From Prevotellaceae bacterium (GTDB lineage Bacteria > Bacteroidota > Bacteroidia > Bacteroidales > Bacteroidaceae), in the NCBI GenBank assembly GCA_015257125.1, contig JABZKU010000013.1, positions 1 to 62,044 of the forward strand: DNA of 62,044 bases, read 5' to 3'. The position numbers and the translations under genes were made by a program. The notes under the pieces were generated by a model that had not been told where the DNA came from, did not search any database, and saw only the letters and a program-made list of their open reading frames with translations. Positions 35,301 through 43,143 of this stretch are shown here, in pieces (position 1 is the stretch's first letter; every line of letters starts with the position of its first letter).

Positions 35301-35786
35301 ATTCACTTGATGGGCAGCCTCGGTTACCTCCCCGGCCTGCCCGGCAAGCTTCTCGGAGCCATCTTCGGACAAGCACAAAACAACATCTATGTGCAAATCT
35401 CGCTCATCATGCTCATGGGGCTCTTGGCCAAGAACGCCATCCTCATCGTTGAGTTCGCCCTCGACCGCCGCAAGATGGGAATGAGCATCACCGCCGCCTC
35501 CCTTCACGGTGCCGCAGCCCGTCTGCGCCCGATCTTGATGACCTCCTTGGCCATGATCATCGGTTTGTTGCCCATGATGTTTGCCTTCGGCGTCGGAGCC
35601 AACGGTAACCGCGCCCTCGGCACAACGGCCGTCGGGGGTATGTTCATCGGTATGATCTGCCAAATTTTCGTGGTGCCCGCGCTCTTCCGCATTTTCCAAG
35701 GCATTCAGGAGCGCGTCAAGCCCATCGACTTCGGCGATCTCCACGACGCCGATGCAGCCTCCGACTTGCAACAGTACACCAAGTAA
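32343..35786 (+). CDS. RND efflux pump permease, HAE-1 type, with central insertion
   Basis: A 1147-residue proton-driven drug exporter of the AcrB family. It starts with FINRPVLSTVISIFIVLLGFLGL and has the TM4 proton-relay stretch ILAIAIVVDDAIVVVE (two Asp). The second half repeats the layout, with the TM10 lysine region LLAKNAILIVEFA. It is about 100 residues longer than AcrB. Roughly residues 505-580, between TM6 and TM7, add two hydrophobic helices (PPWLTLLLLVATVVMMVAGLF and SIPAWIIAIVAVLGLF). I do not remember this insertion in typical family members. Confidence 0.94.
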   Translation: MKLDLFINRPVLSTVISIFIVLLGFLGLVSLPITQYPDIAPPTVQVSTAYQGANAQTVLNSVIAPLEEAINGVENMDYMSSSATNTGAASIQITFKMGTDPDMAAVNVQNRVAKTTGVLPAEVTRVGVITQKRQSSMLMVFSVVDTEDRYSSDFIENYAKINLIPLVQRVPGVGDAQVFSGSYAMRIWLDPQKMASYGLVPTDVAGVLAEQNIEAAPGNVGERNNNTFQYTLRYRGRLEEPEQYENMVIKATADGKVIRLKDIARVELGSDSYSFGSRTNGHTAVSCMVSQIAGSNATEIVQSIQKQLDEVQGTLPTGLEIRTVMNVNDFLFASIHEVVKTLIEAFVLVFLVVFLFLQDLRSTLIPTIAIPVALIGTFFALYIIGFSINLLTLSAMILAIAIVVDDAIVVVEGVHAKLDMGYTSARKASLDAMSELGGAIISITLVMMAVFVPVSFLGGTSGTFYRQFGITMAIAIGFSALNALTLSPALCAIFLKAHNDERPLGERVKEAQGEAFHIMKEKYKVRGMRFSLSLPPWLTLLLLVATVVMMVAGLFTSEHLFLSIPAWIIAIVAVLGLFSQRFLDAFNASYDRLLERYKKGVAHFVKRPWLSMGLVALSIVLLVFTMSKTPTTLVPNEDTGTIMGAVTLPPGTSQDRTDKMLRQVEQLVLASPLVDNAMVISGFSFLGGQGSSYGSFIIKLKPWEERNSVTESSTMVFANLYLESQKAFKDAQVLFFQPPMITGYGMSNGFSLNLQDRTGGDLNKFKEVATDFIAELTKRPEIQSAQTNFDTRFPQYTIDIDAAQCKRAGLSPTDVLTTLQGYLGGLYSSNFNRFGKVYRVMVQADFADRTNIESLNNIKVRNNRGEMAPITQFITLTPSEGPDVISRFNMFTSIAINGNPADGYTSGEAVKAVEEVAKSTLPVGYTYEYSGLTREEQSSASGTTGLVFVLCFVFIYLLLSAQYESYFLPFAVLLSVPFGLLGAFLFIHLMGSLGYLPGLPGKLLGAIFGQAQNNIYVQISLIMLMGLLAKNAILIVEFALDRRKMGMSITAASLHGAAARLRPILMTSLAMIIGLLPMMFAFGVGANGNRALGTTAVGGMFIGMICQIFVVPALFRIFQGIQERVKPIDFGDLHDADAASDLQQYTK

Positions 35787-35822
35787 AGGCGTTCTAACCT
35801 CACCGCGGTGAGTCGTTTCAAA

Positions 35823-35854
35823 CGGCGGGGAGCACACACCGGTTCTCCCCGCCG
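35823..35854 (+). terminator. Intercistronic hairpin between pump and channel genes
   Basis: A 10-bp GC-rich stem CGGCGGGGAG (35823-35832) with CTCCCCGCCG (35845-35854) and no T-tract. It could stabilise or pause the polycistronic transcript rather than end it, since the channel gene follows after 28 bp. Confidence 0.5.
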
Positions 35855-35882
35855 ACGACCACCCTAACACAGCTTTCAAGCA

Positions 35883-37286
35883 ATGAAACATACACTCCTC
35901 TTTTGTTCCGCGGCACTGTTGCTCACCGGCTGCAGCACCTTGTTCGGACGCTACGAGCGCGACACCGAACACGCGAAACAGGCCACGCGTGCGCTCTACC
36001 GCGATACCACCGCCGTGGGCGGTGCGCTCACGGTGACCGACACCGCTTCATTTGGCAACACCCCTTGGCGCCAAGTCTTCACCGATCCGCAGCTGCGCAC
36101 CCTCATCGACACCGCTTTGGTGCGCAACACCGACTTGCGTAAGGCAGTGCTCACCGTGAAGCAGGCCGAAATCGGATTGCGCATCAATAAAATGGCCTAC
36201 CTCCCGCAAATCGCGCTCAACCCCTCGGGCACCGTTTCGCACGCTTTTGTCGATCATGCCACGACAAGCAAGACGTATTCGATTCCCGTGCAGGCCTCTT
36301 GGCAAATTGATGCCTTCGGTACACTCTACAATGCCAAGAAGCAAGGCGAACTCACGCTCGAGCAAGCTAAGTGGGCGCGCCATGCCACGCAAACCGCCAT
36401 CGTGGCCGCCGTGGCCAACCTCTATTACAGTTTACAGATGCTCGACGAGCGTTTGGCCACCACAAAATCGACGCTCGACCTCTGGCGCAAGAACATTGTG
36501 GCCATGGAGGCTATGAAAGAAGCGGGCTACATGAATTCAGCTTCCATCGCCAGTGCAAAAGCGCAGGTGCTCCAAATCGAAGCCAACCTTCCTACCATCC
36601 AGAAGAACATTCGAGAAGTCGAAAACTCGCTGTGTCTTTTGCTCCACGAGCCCCCTCACGCCATCCAACGCACAGCCTTCACAGCCGAAGGGTTCCCCCA
36701 ATCCTTCAGTGTCGGTATGCCGCTCTCGCTCCTCGCCAACCGTCCCGACGTAGCCATCGCCGAAGCCCAACTGGCACAGTCCTTCTACGGCATTCAAGCC
36801 GCCCGGGGTGCCTTCTTCCCCAACATCACCCTTTCGGCACAAGGCACTTTCACCAACTCGCTCGGCGGGATGATCATGAACCCCGGCAAGTTCATCGCAG
36901 CCGGCGTGGCCTCGCTCACACAACCGCTCTTTGCACAGGGCAAACTCAAGGGCAACTACGAAATCGCCAAGATCGCGCAAGAATCTGCCCAATTGGATTT
37001 CGAGAAAACCCTCCTCAAGGCCGGACAGGAAGTGAGCAATGCACTCAATGCCTACAACACCGCTTGCCAAACCACCGAAATCGCCCAACGACAGGTCGTG
37101 CAACTCCAAAAGGCATACGACGATACGGAGTTCCTCTTCAAGAATGGTAACACCACCACCTACCTTGAAACACTCAATGCGCAAATGTCCTTGCTCAACG
37201 GACAACTTTCGCTCATCAACAACCGTTACGAAAAAGTCCAAGCCGTCGTGGCGCTCTACCAAGCCCTCGGAGGTGGACGACAATAA
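35883..37286 (+). CDS. Efflux outer-membrane channel lipoprotein (OprM/NodT family)
   Basis: A 467-residue TolC-like protein with a lipobox LTGC (Cys17). Two tandem repeats of the outer membrane efflux domain are seen, the first starting at PWRQVFTDPQLRTLIDTAL and the second around PDVAIAEAQLAQSFYGIQAARGAFFPNITLSAQG. It forms the trimeric exit duct for the adaptor-pump pair upstream. Length is usual for the family. The next gene, of LpxA type, begins 23 bp downstream. Confidence 0.94.
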   Translation: MKHTLLFCSAALLLTGCSTLFGRYERDTEHAKQATRALYRDTTAVGGALTVTDTASFGNTPWRQVFTDPQLRTLIDTALVRNTDLRKAVLTVKQAEIGLRINKMAYLPQIALNPSGTVSHAFVDHATTSKTYSIPVQASWQIDAFGTLYNAKKQGELTLEQAKWARHATQTAIVAAVANLYYSLQMLDERLATTKSTLDLWRKNIVAMEAMKEAGYMNSASIASAKAQVLQIEANLPTIQKNIREVENSLCLLLHEPPHAIQRTAFTAEGFPQSFSVGMPLSLLANRPDVAIAEAQLAQSFYGIQAARGAFFPNITLSAQGTFTNSLGGMIMNPGKFIAAGVASLTQPLFAQGKLKGNYEIAKIAQESAQLDFEKTLLKAGQEVSNALNAYNTACQTTEIAQRQVVQLQKAYDDTEFLFKNGNTTTYLETLNAQMSLLNGQLSLINNRYEKVQAVVALYQALGGGRQ

Positions 37287-37309
37287 CTCCCTTACAACGT
37301 AATACCATT

Positions 37310-38107
37310 ATGATCAGTCCTCTTGCCTACGTCGACCCGGCCGCGCAAATCGGTCAGAATGTCGAGATCGGTCCCTTTGTCTACATCGAAGGCGACGTGC
37401 GCATCGGCGATGATTGTGTCATCATGCCCCATGTGTCCATCTTAAATGGTGCCACCATCGGAGCGCGCAATGTCATTCATCAGAACACGGTCATCTGCGC
37501 TGAACCGCAATCCTTCCACTTCGAGAAGGGCCAGCAACCCCATGTGGTGATTGGCGACGACAACGTCATTCGCGAAAACGTACTCATCGCCGGGAGCAAC
37601 CGCACTGAAGATGCTACTACGCGCATCGGCAACCACAATCACCTCATGAACAAGGTGCACATCGCCCACGACGCCCAAATCGGCAACCACTGTGTGCTGG
37701 GCATCTCGACCAGCATCGCCGGCGTTTGCGTCATCGACGACTACGCGATTCTCTCCTCTTCCACCATTGTCCAACGAGGCGTACGCATCGGTAAATTTGC
37801 CCTCTTGCAAAGTGGATGCCGCGTCAAGCGCGACGTCATTCCCTATGGCATCTTCGGCGGAAACCCCGCCGCTTACCATGGCGTCAACACCAAAGTGCTT
37901 TCCGCGGTTCGTCCCGAAACGGACGAACGCCTCTTGCGCCACATCGCCAACGCCTTCCGGATGATCACCGCAGGCAACTTCTCACTCGAAGATGCCGAAA
38001 TCAAGATCAAAGAACAAATTCCCCTCTCTCCCGAAATCGAGGATATCACCCGGTTCATCACTTCTTCTGAAAATGGCGTCATCCGCTACGCTGCAGAGAA
38101 AGCCTGA
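37310..38107 (+). CDS. lpxA: UDP-N-acetylglucosamine acyltransferase (LpxA family)
   Basis: A 265-residue left-handed beta-helix acyltransferase. Hexapeptide repeats run from about residue 8 to 190. The catalytic histidine region is NKVHIAHDAQIGNHC near residue 110, and the C-terminal helical part (about 195-265) matches LpxA. It would acylate UDP-GlcNAc in the first step of lipid A synthesis. Its place directly after an efflux operon, rather than in an lpxD-lpxC-fabZ cluster, leaves open that it is a paralogue acting on a different acyl or sugar substrate. Confidence 0.78.
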   Translation: MISPLAYVDPAAQIGQNVEIGPFVYIEGDVRIGDDCVIMPHVSILNGATIGARNVIHQNTVICAEPQSFHFEKGQQPHVVIGDDNVIRENVLIAGSNRTEDATTRIGNHNHLMNKVHIAHDAQIGNHCVLGISTSIAGVCVIDDYAILSSSTIVQRGVRIGKFALLQSGCRVKRDVIPYGIFGGNPAAYHGVNTKVLSAVRPETDERLLRHIANAFRMITAGNFSLEDAEIKIKEQIPLSPEIEDITRFITSSENGVIRYAAEKA

Positions 38108-38128
38108 ACCCGTTCTACCCCACACCAC

Positions 38129-38162
38129 AACCGCCCCGAATGCGCAAGTATTCGGGGCGGTT
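38129..38162 (+). terminator. Terminator after the efflux-lpxA operon
   Basis: A perfect 13-bp stem AACCGCCCCGAAT (38129-38141) with ATTCGGGGCGGTT (38150-38162) and an 8-nt loop. The T-tract is short. Confidence 0.75.
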
Positions 38163-38266
38163 GCTTGTATACGGAGTTCATCGGTGGCGAACCGGCAGAA
38201 AGGCAGCGCAGAATTGATCTGCACCCCCGCTTGTTTACGGGCGAACCGCAAGCGCAGATATCCCCC

Positions 38267-38624
38267 GTCGCGTACTTTTCACCACCCACCGAGGTCTCTT
38301 TTTGCCGATGAACTACCCTTGCCCCAAAACACCACGTCTTGAACCTGCCCTTTTGCGGTGGCTTGCACCAAGGCCACCCCTTACCGGCAAAGACTCTCGC
38401 CGTTTCACTAACCGCAGGGAAGAACTGAAGCGTACGTCCTTAGGAGACAATGTTCACCTCGATCATTGTGGGCGAAAGTCCACGCCATTGCACGAGAGAC
38501 CGAGAACGCGCTGACGAGTGTTGAAAGATCTGCAGAAAAAGTCCACCACTTTTGGGATAAACTCCACGCCTTTCGCAAAAAAGTCCTCCGTTTTTACAGG
38601 AAACTCCACAACAAATGCAGCTGA
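38267..38624 (+). repeat. 21-bp tandem array, locus D
   Basis: The core has four consecutive units at 38541 (GTCCACCACTTTTGGG), 38562 (CTCCACGCCTTTCGC), 38583 (GTCCTCCGTTTTTAC) and 38604 (CTCCACAAC). In exact phase upstream are GTCCACGCC at 38478 and GTCCTTAGG at 38436. A further unit GTCGCGTACTTTTCACC at 38267 is one base out of phase. No gene is supported in 38163-38866; short open frames there follow the seven-codon period. The array ends about 70 bp before the exbB promoter. Confidence 0.8.
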
Positions 38625-38693
38625 AGTGGACCACAAACTTGAATTTCCCACTTGCAAAACGCACCAAGCAAAACGAAAAAAAGCATCTTCGGC

Positions 38694-38724
38694 TTGGCTA
38701 CATGCAAAAAACTACTTACTTTTG
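38694..38724 (+). promoter_or_regulatory. Promoter of the exb-ton operon
   Basis: TTG at 38694-38696, a 20-bp spacer and TACTTTTG at 38717-38724. The leader to exbB is about 135 nt. Confidence 0.72.
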
Positions 38725-38866
38725 TCGTACGATAATCTCATTTTATCCTCATCTCGGTCGCATAAGCAGTGGAAATCATAGATGCTGATGTCGAAACTAT
38801 CCACGGCGCGACTGGCTTCCCTTTGAAACAATTCAAATTTTATCTCTCACTCAAATCCTTATCTAA

Positions 38867-39730
38867 ATGGCAACTACAAATGCTACGGCAGCCAAGGGTG
38901 CTGCCCCCAAAAAAGGCTTTACGGGCATCAAGTCCGGTTTTGCAGTAATCCTCGTCTGCATCCTCATTGCTGAATGTCTCTATGTCTTCGGTGCCGGTTA
39001 CCTCGGAAACTTCCGCGGTACGGAAGATGCTACGGGACTTCCCTTCCACTTCTTCCAGGACAAGAGCTTTGAGCCCGACGGCATCGTGGGTACAGTCTAC
39101 AAGGGTGGTTTCATCGTGCCCATCATCTGGTCGCTCTTCATCACCGTTATTGCACTCGCCATCGAACGCTGGTTTGCCATTAGCACGGCCAACGGTAAAG
39201 GTAACCTCGGTAAGTTCGCCGCTGCTGTGAAGTCTGCACTCAAGCAAGGCGATGTCGCTAAGGCAGAGCAGCTCTGCAACCAGCAGCAAGGCTCTGTCGC
39301 TAACGTGGTACTCGCTGCCCTCACCGAATACAAGAAGCAACAAGGCACCGATCTCGAAACTGAAAAGAAGGTGCTCGCTATTCAGAAGACGATCGAAGAG
39401 GCAACGGCGCTCGAAATGCCTATGATGCAAGAAAACCTCCCCATCATCGGTACCATCGTAACGCTCGGTACGCTCATGGGTCTTCTCGGTACGGTTATGG
39501 GTATGATCAAGTCGTTCTCGGCCATGGGTAGCGGCGAAGGTGGTGCTGACTCTTCGGCTCTCTCTGTCGGTATCTCTGAGGCACTCGTGAACACGGCTTC
39601 CGGTATCGCCACCGGTGCGGCTGCCGTTATCGCCTACAACTACTACACCAACAAGATCGACCGTCTCACTTTCGCTATCGACGAACTCGGCTTCACCATC
39701 GTAGAAACCTTCAAGACCACTCAAAAGTAA
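38867..39730 (+). CDS. exbB: MotA/TolQ/ExbB proton channel protein
   Basis: A 287-residue inner-membrane protein with three membrane segments at about residues 23-42, 85-105 and 190-250. The conserved block LPIIGTIVTLGTLMGLLGTVMGMI and GISEALVNTASGIATGAAAVIAYNYY define the ExbB/TolQ family. With ExbD it converts proton flow to energy for TonB-dependent outer-membrane uptake. First gene of a four-gene exbB-exbD-exbD-tonB operon. Confidence 0.95.
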   Translation: MATTNATAAKGAAPKKGFTGIKSGFAVILVCILIAECLYVFGAGYLGNFRGTEDATGLPFHFFQDKSFEPDGIVGTVYKGGFIVPIIWSLFITVIALAIERWFAISTANGKGNLGKFAAAVKSALKQGDVAKAEQLCNQQQGSVANVVLAALTEYKKQQGTDLETEKKVLAIQKTIEEATALEMPMMQENLPIIGTIVTLGTLMGLLGTVMGMIKSFSAMGSGEGGADSSALSVGISEALVNTASGIATGAAAVIAYNYYTNKIDRLTFAIDELGFTIVETFKTTQK

Positions 39731-39754
39731 TCATAAACAGGTAACTCCAAAACA

Positions 39755-40366
39755 ATGGGACGTTTTCATGTAAAAAAACAAGACACATTCATCGACATGA
39801 CCCCGATGAGTGACGTCATGGTCCTGCTGCTTACCTTCTTTATGCTTACTGCCACGTTCACCAAGGAAGAACCTGTTAAGGTGAATGTGCCCGGATCGGT
39901 CTCTGACATTAAGATCCCGGAGAACAATCTGCTTACGATCTTTGTTTCGCCCCAAGGAAAGGTGTTCATGAACATGGACAACCCCACTGCACAAAAGGCG
40001 ATGGCACAAAATCTGGTGGACAACAAGAAGCTGGAGCTCAACAGTGCGCAGCTTAAGCAGTTCTCCGAAGTTCCGATGTTCGGGACGCCCCTCAATACGA
40101 TCAAAAGTTGGTTGGAATCGGGCGACAAGCGCAACGATATCCTCCAAAAAGATCCCAATGCGGGCATTCCGTGCGACAGCACACATAATGAACTCAAAGA
40201 TTGGGTAACGGCAGCACGCCAAGCGAACGGTGAAAATATGCGTATCGCCATTAAAGCGGACGCAAAAACACCCTACAGCACCATCAAAGATGTTATGAAC
40301 TCCCTTCGTCAAATCGACGAGCCGCGATACAACCTCATCACGACTCTCAAAGGCGAAGAGAAATAA
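39755..40366 (+). CDS. exbD: Biopolymer transport protein ExbD, first copy
   Basis: A 203-residue protein with a single N-terminal membrane helix holding the proton-path aspartate (FIDMTPMSDVMVLLLTFFML, helix at about 20-38). The periplasmic domain is about 160 residues. The two tandem ExbD proteins of Bacteroidota may form a heterodimer. It lies 24 bp after exbB. Confidence 0.93.
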   Translation: MGRFHVKKQDTFIDMTPMSDVMVLLLTFFMLTATFTKEEPVKVNVPGSVSDIKIPENNLLTIFVSPQGKVFMNMDNPTAQKAMAQNLVDNKKLELNSAQLKQFSEVPMFGTPLNTIKSWLESGDKRNDILQKDPNAGIPCDSTHNELKDWVTAARQANGENMRIAIKADAKTPYSTIKDVMNSLRQIDEPRYNLITTLKGEEK

Positions 40367-40383
40367 TCGGATAGAATAAAGTT

Positions 40384-41022
40384 ATGGCACAATTAGATAC
40401 TGGCGGCGGAAACGGCAAGGGTAAAAAATCCAAGCAGAAGAAAATGAACGCCCGTGTCGACTTCACCCCGATGGTCGACATGATTATGTTGCTCGTGACT
40501 TTCTTCATGCTCTGTACTACGCTCCTCAAGCCCCAAACGATGCAAATCACCATGCCTTCGGACAAGGATAACATCAAAGAGGAGAACAAGAGCCAAGTGC
40601 AGACCGATGAAGCTATCACGATTATCATTGGCAAAGACAATAAGCTCTACTACTTCGAGGGTAAACCCTCTGAAGCCAAACTTGAAGAAACCACCTACGG
40701 CAAAGACGGAATCCGTGCTGTCCTGCTTCGCAAGAACCAGGCAGCGAAGGCCAAGGTGGAGGCCCTCAAAAAGCAATATGCAGGTATGTACACCGGCAAT
40801 GCGCAGAAGGCAGAACAGAACAAGGCTTGGTATAAAGAGGAACTCAAGAAGATCAAGAACGCAGACGGCACGCCTACGGCCATCATCAAGCCCATGGATG
40901 AGTCTACTTACCTCAACTTGATTGACGTACTCGACGAGATGCAGAATTGCTACATCGGTAAGTATGTGATCGACAAGGTAAACGATCATGATAAAGCGCT
41001 CGTTGACGGCCTCTCCAAGTAA
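40384..41022 (+). CDS. exbD: Biopolymer transport protein ExbD, second copy
   Basis: A 212-residue paralogue of the upstream gene, with RVDFTPMVDMIMLLVTFFMLC as the membrane helix (about residues 26-44, proton-path Asp included). A glycine- and lysine-rich N-terminal tail precedes it. The periplasmic part is longer and lysine-rich. It follows the first exbD by 17 bp. Confidence 0.93.
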   Translation: MAQLDTGGGNGKGKKSKQKKMNARVDFTPMVDMIMLLVTFFMLCTTLLKPQTMQITMPSDKDNIKEENKSQVQTDEAITIIIGKDNKLYYFEGKPSEAKLEETTYGKDGIRAVLLRKNQAAKAKVEALKKQYAGMYTGNAQKAEQNKAWYKEELKKIKNADGTPTAIIKPMDESTYLNLIDVLDEMQNCYIGKYVIDKVNDHDKALVDGLSK

Positions 41023-41046
41023 AAACCATAAGTAAAGTAATTCACT

Positions 41047-41910
41047 ATGTCAAAAGTCGATATTATCTCGCAGCAATGGTGCGACCTCGTCTTTGAAGGA
41101 CGTAATAAGAGCTACGGTGCTTATGATTTGCGCTCCAAAGCCGGACGTCGACACGTTCTTGCCCTCATCGATATCCTCATCGGTATTGGTGTTTTGGCTG
41201 CACTCATCTTCAGTTACTCGGCTGCCAAGAAAGCTTACGACGCCAGCATGGGGGCCGATGCACAAGCGGTTACCGAACTCTCCGAACTCAAGAAGGACGA
41301 CCCCAAGAAGGAGGAGAAAAAGACCGAAGTGAAGCAGGAAGAAGAAAAACCCAAGGAGCAAATCCAAAAGGTGGCTGTTCGTGCTTCGATGGCCTTCACC
41401 GTTCCTGAAATCGTCGACAAGGTAGATGAGACCAAAAAGCTCAAAAACCAAGACGCACTGAACCGTTCTAACTTCTCCATCGCTACGCAAGACTATATGG
41501 GTGACTCAAAAGATGGTATGAACATCGATGACCTCAAGGACAATCAGCGCGCCGGTGGTGATCAAGTACCTGTCAAGGAGGAAGAAAAAGCTCCTGAAGT
41601 ACACACCATCGTTGAACAGATGCCCGTCTTCCCCGGTGGTGAGCAAGCACTGCTCGCTTATGTGGCAAGCCACGTTAAGTACCCCGAAATCGCGAAAGAG
41701 CAAGACGTACAAGGTATCGTACAGCTCCGTTTCGTCGTTCTCGAAAACGGTAGCATTGGCGATGTCCAAATCGTTAAATCGCTCGAATCTCATTGCGATG
41801 CTGAAGCAAAGCGTGTGGTGAAGTCACTCCCCCGCTTCGTTCCCGGTAAGCAGCAAGGTAAGGCTGTACGCGTTTGGTACACCCTCCCCATCCGCTTCCA
41901 AATTCAGTAA
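41047..41910 (+). CDS. tonB: Energy transducer TonB
   Basis: A 287-residue TonB with the Bacteroidota-type N-terminus WCDLVFEGRNKSYGAYDLR, one membrane helix (about residues 37-58), a Lys-Glu-Pro-rich periplasmic linker (about 75-110) and the C-terminal TonB domain (FPGGEQALLAYVASHVKYPEIAKE to the end, about 195-287). It contacts the TonB box of outer-membrane receptors, none of which lies in this window. A terminator follows. Confidence 0.95.
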   Translation: MSKVDIISQQWCDLVFEGRNKSYGAYDLRSKAGRRHVLALIDILIGIGVLAALIFSYSAAKKAYDASMGADAQAVTELSELKKDDPKKEEKKTEVKQEEEKPKEQIQKVAVRASMAFTVPEIVDKVDETKKLKNQDALNRSNFSIATQDYMGDSKDGMNIDDLKDNQRAGGDQVPVKEEEKAPEVHTIVEQMPVFPGGEQALLAYVASHVKYPEIAKEQDVQGIVQLRFVVLENGSIGDVQIVKSLESHCDAEAKRVVKSLPRFVPGKQQGKAVRVWYTLPIRFQIQ

Positions 41911-41931
41911 GCATTTTCCTTATTTACGCTC

Positions 41932-41972
41932 ACAACCTGCGCTTCTGGCCTCGGCCGCGAGGCGCAGGTTGT
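41932..41972 (+). terminator. Terminator after tonB
   Basis: An 11-bp stem ACAACCTGCGC (41932-41942) with GCGCAGGTTGT (41962-41972), with extra pairing in the loop, then CGCTTTT. Confidence 0.7.
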
Positions 41973-42023
41973 CGCTTTTCTCAACTCTTCTTCGGACACT
42001 TTTCGTCCATTACACTTAATCTC

Positions 42024-42968
42024 ATGCGCAACCTCTCTCTACTCTTCTTTTTCTCCCTCCTGCTTGCAGTTTCTTGCGGTACAAATCCTAAGGCGGCCTA
42101 CGAAGATCTTCACGAAGACGACGTACATTTTGCAGCAGATGAGAGCTTTCAGCCCATATTGACTGAACTCTCCGACCTTTATGCCCTCCGCAAGCCGGAA
42201 GCAACCATGATGCCGGTTTATTGCAGCGAAGATTCGGCCCTCCGTTTGCTGCTGAACGACTCCGTACGCATGGCCATCACCACGCAACCGCTCAACGACA
42301 AGCAGAAAGAGTTCGTCGCTGCCCACCACCTTGCCGTGACACAGAGCAAAATTGCCTACGATGCCTTTGCCCTTATCGTCAACAAGGCGAACACAGACAC
42401 CGTAATCAACCTCGAAGAGCTGCGCGGCATCGTACAAGGGCGCATCACTGATTGGAAGCAACTCGAGGTGACACACCGCAGTGGCAAACTTTCTTTGGTT
42501 TTCGACGCTTCCGGCTCGAGCACCGTGCGCTACATGAAGGATAGTCTCAACGCTGGGAAAGAACTCAAAGGCAATATCTTCGCACAAGGCAGCAACCTCA
42601 AAGTGATTGAGGCCGTGAAAGAAAACCCCAACGTGATCGGCGTCGTATCTACGGACTGGTTGCGTCAACAAAAGGGAGATTCCACTACGATTCAGAGCTT
42701 TCAAGGCCTTGATGTCAACGTGATGTTAGTCGGCAAGCTCGGTAAAAAAGCGGGTGATTGGCAACGTCCTTACCAATATTATATTGCCACCGGTGAATAT
42801 CCTTTGGTGCGCAGCGTGTGGGCCATCAGCACCGATCCGAGAACGCGCAGCACACTCAAATCTTTCTACTTCTTCCTCAAAGACAACGTGGGACAACGCG
42901 TGATTTGCAACTCCTCACAGCTCCTTCCGCGCAATCAAGTGCAAGTAAGAGAAGTCAATGTGCGATAA
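42024..42968 (+). CDS. PstS-like phosphate-binding lipoprotein
   Basis: A 314-residue periplasmic-binding-like protein with a signal peptide and lipobox AVSC (Cys17). AYDAFALIVNKAN near residue 110 and VFDASGSSTVRYM near 165, the latter like the phosphate-binding SGSS loop of PstS, mark the family. GVVSTDWL and SVWAISTDPRTRS follow. No pst permease genes lie nearby, so it may support TonB-linked uptake or phosphate sensing. Homologues often follow the exb-ton operon in Bacteroidales, to my memory. Confidence 0.82.
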   Translation: MRNLSLLFFFSLLLAVSCGTNPKAAYEDLHEDDVHFAADESFQPILTELSDLYALRKPEATMMPVYCSEDSALRLLLNDSVRMAITTQPLNDKQKEFVAAHHLAVTQSKIAYDAFALIVNKANTDTVINLEELRGIVQGRITDWKQLEVTHRSGKLSLVFDASGSSTVRYMKDSLNAGKELKGNIFAQGSNLKVIEAVKENPNVIGVVSTDWLRQQKGDSTTIQSFQGLDVNVMLVGKLGKKAGDWQRPYQYYIATGEYPLVRSVWAISTDPRTRSTLKSFYFFLKDNVGQRVICNSSQLLPRNQVQVREVNVR

Positions 42969-43032
42969 GTTGTACCCTATTTTCAAGGGCTCGGCGTGTC
43001 CGAAAGAATAAAACATAATCTTCATTTCGTAT

Positions 43033-43091
43033 TTCCCAACGAACGACCGACAACGCGCATTCCTGTGCTAAAAAACGGCGTTCGTTGGGAA
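43033..43091. promoter_or_regulatory. 13-bp inverted repeat over the xseA -33 box
   Basis: TTCCCAACGAACG at 43033-43045 and its exact complement at 43079-43091, 33 bp apart. The right arm contains the TTG of the xseA promoter. It could be a bipartite operator or a long hairpin ending the upstream transcript. Confidence 0.55.
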
Positions 43092-43115
43092 TTCGGATAG
43101 AAATAGTTATATTTG
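43085..43115 (+). promoter_or_regulatory. xseA operon promoter
   Basis: TTG at 43085-43087, a 20-bp spacer and TATATTTG at 43108-43115, 28 bp before the GTG start. Confidence 0.7.
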
Positions 43116-43143
43116 CATCTCCACATTCCACACTTCCCTGCTC

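Noticed and set aside
38436..38645. Possible CRISPR array
   Set aside because: Units are contiguous, only 21 bp, diverged, and without unique spacers; no cas gene is in the window.
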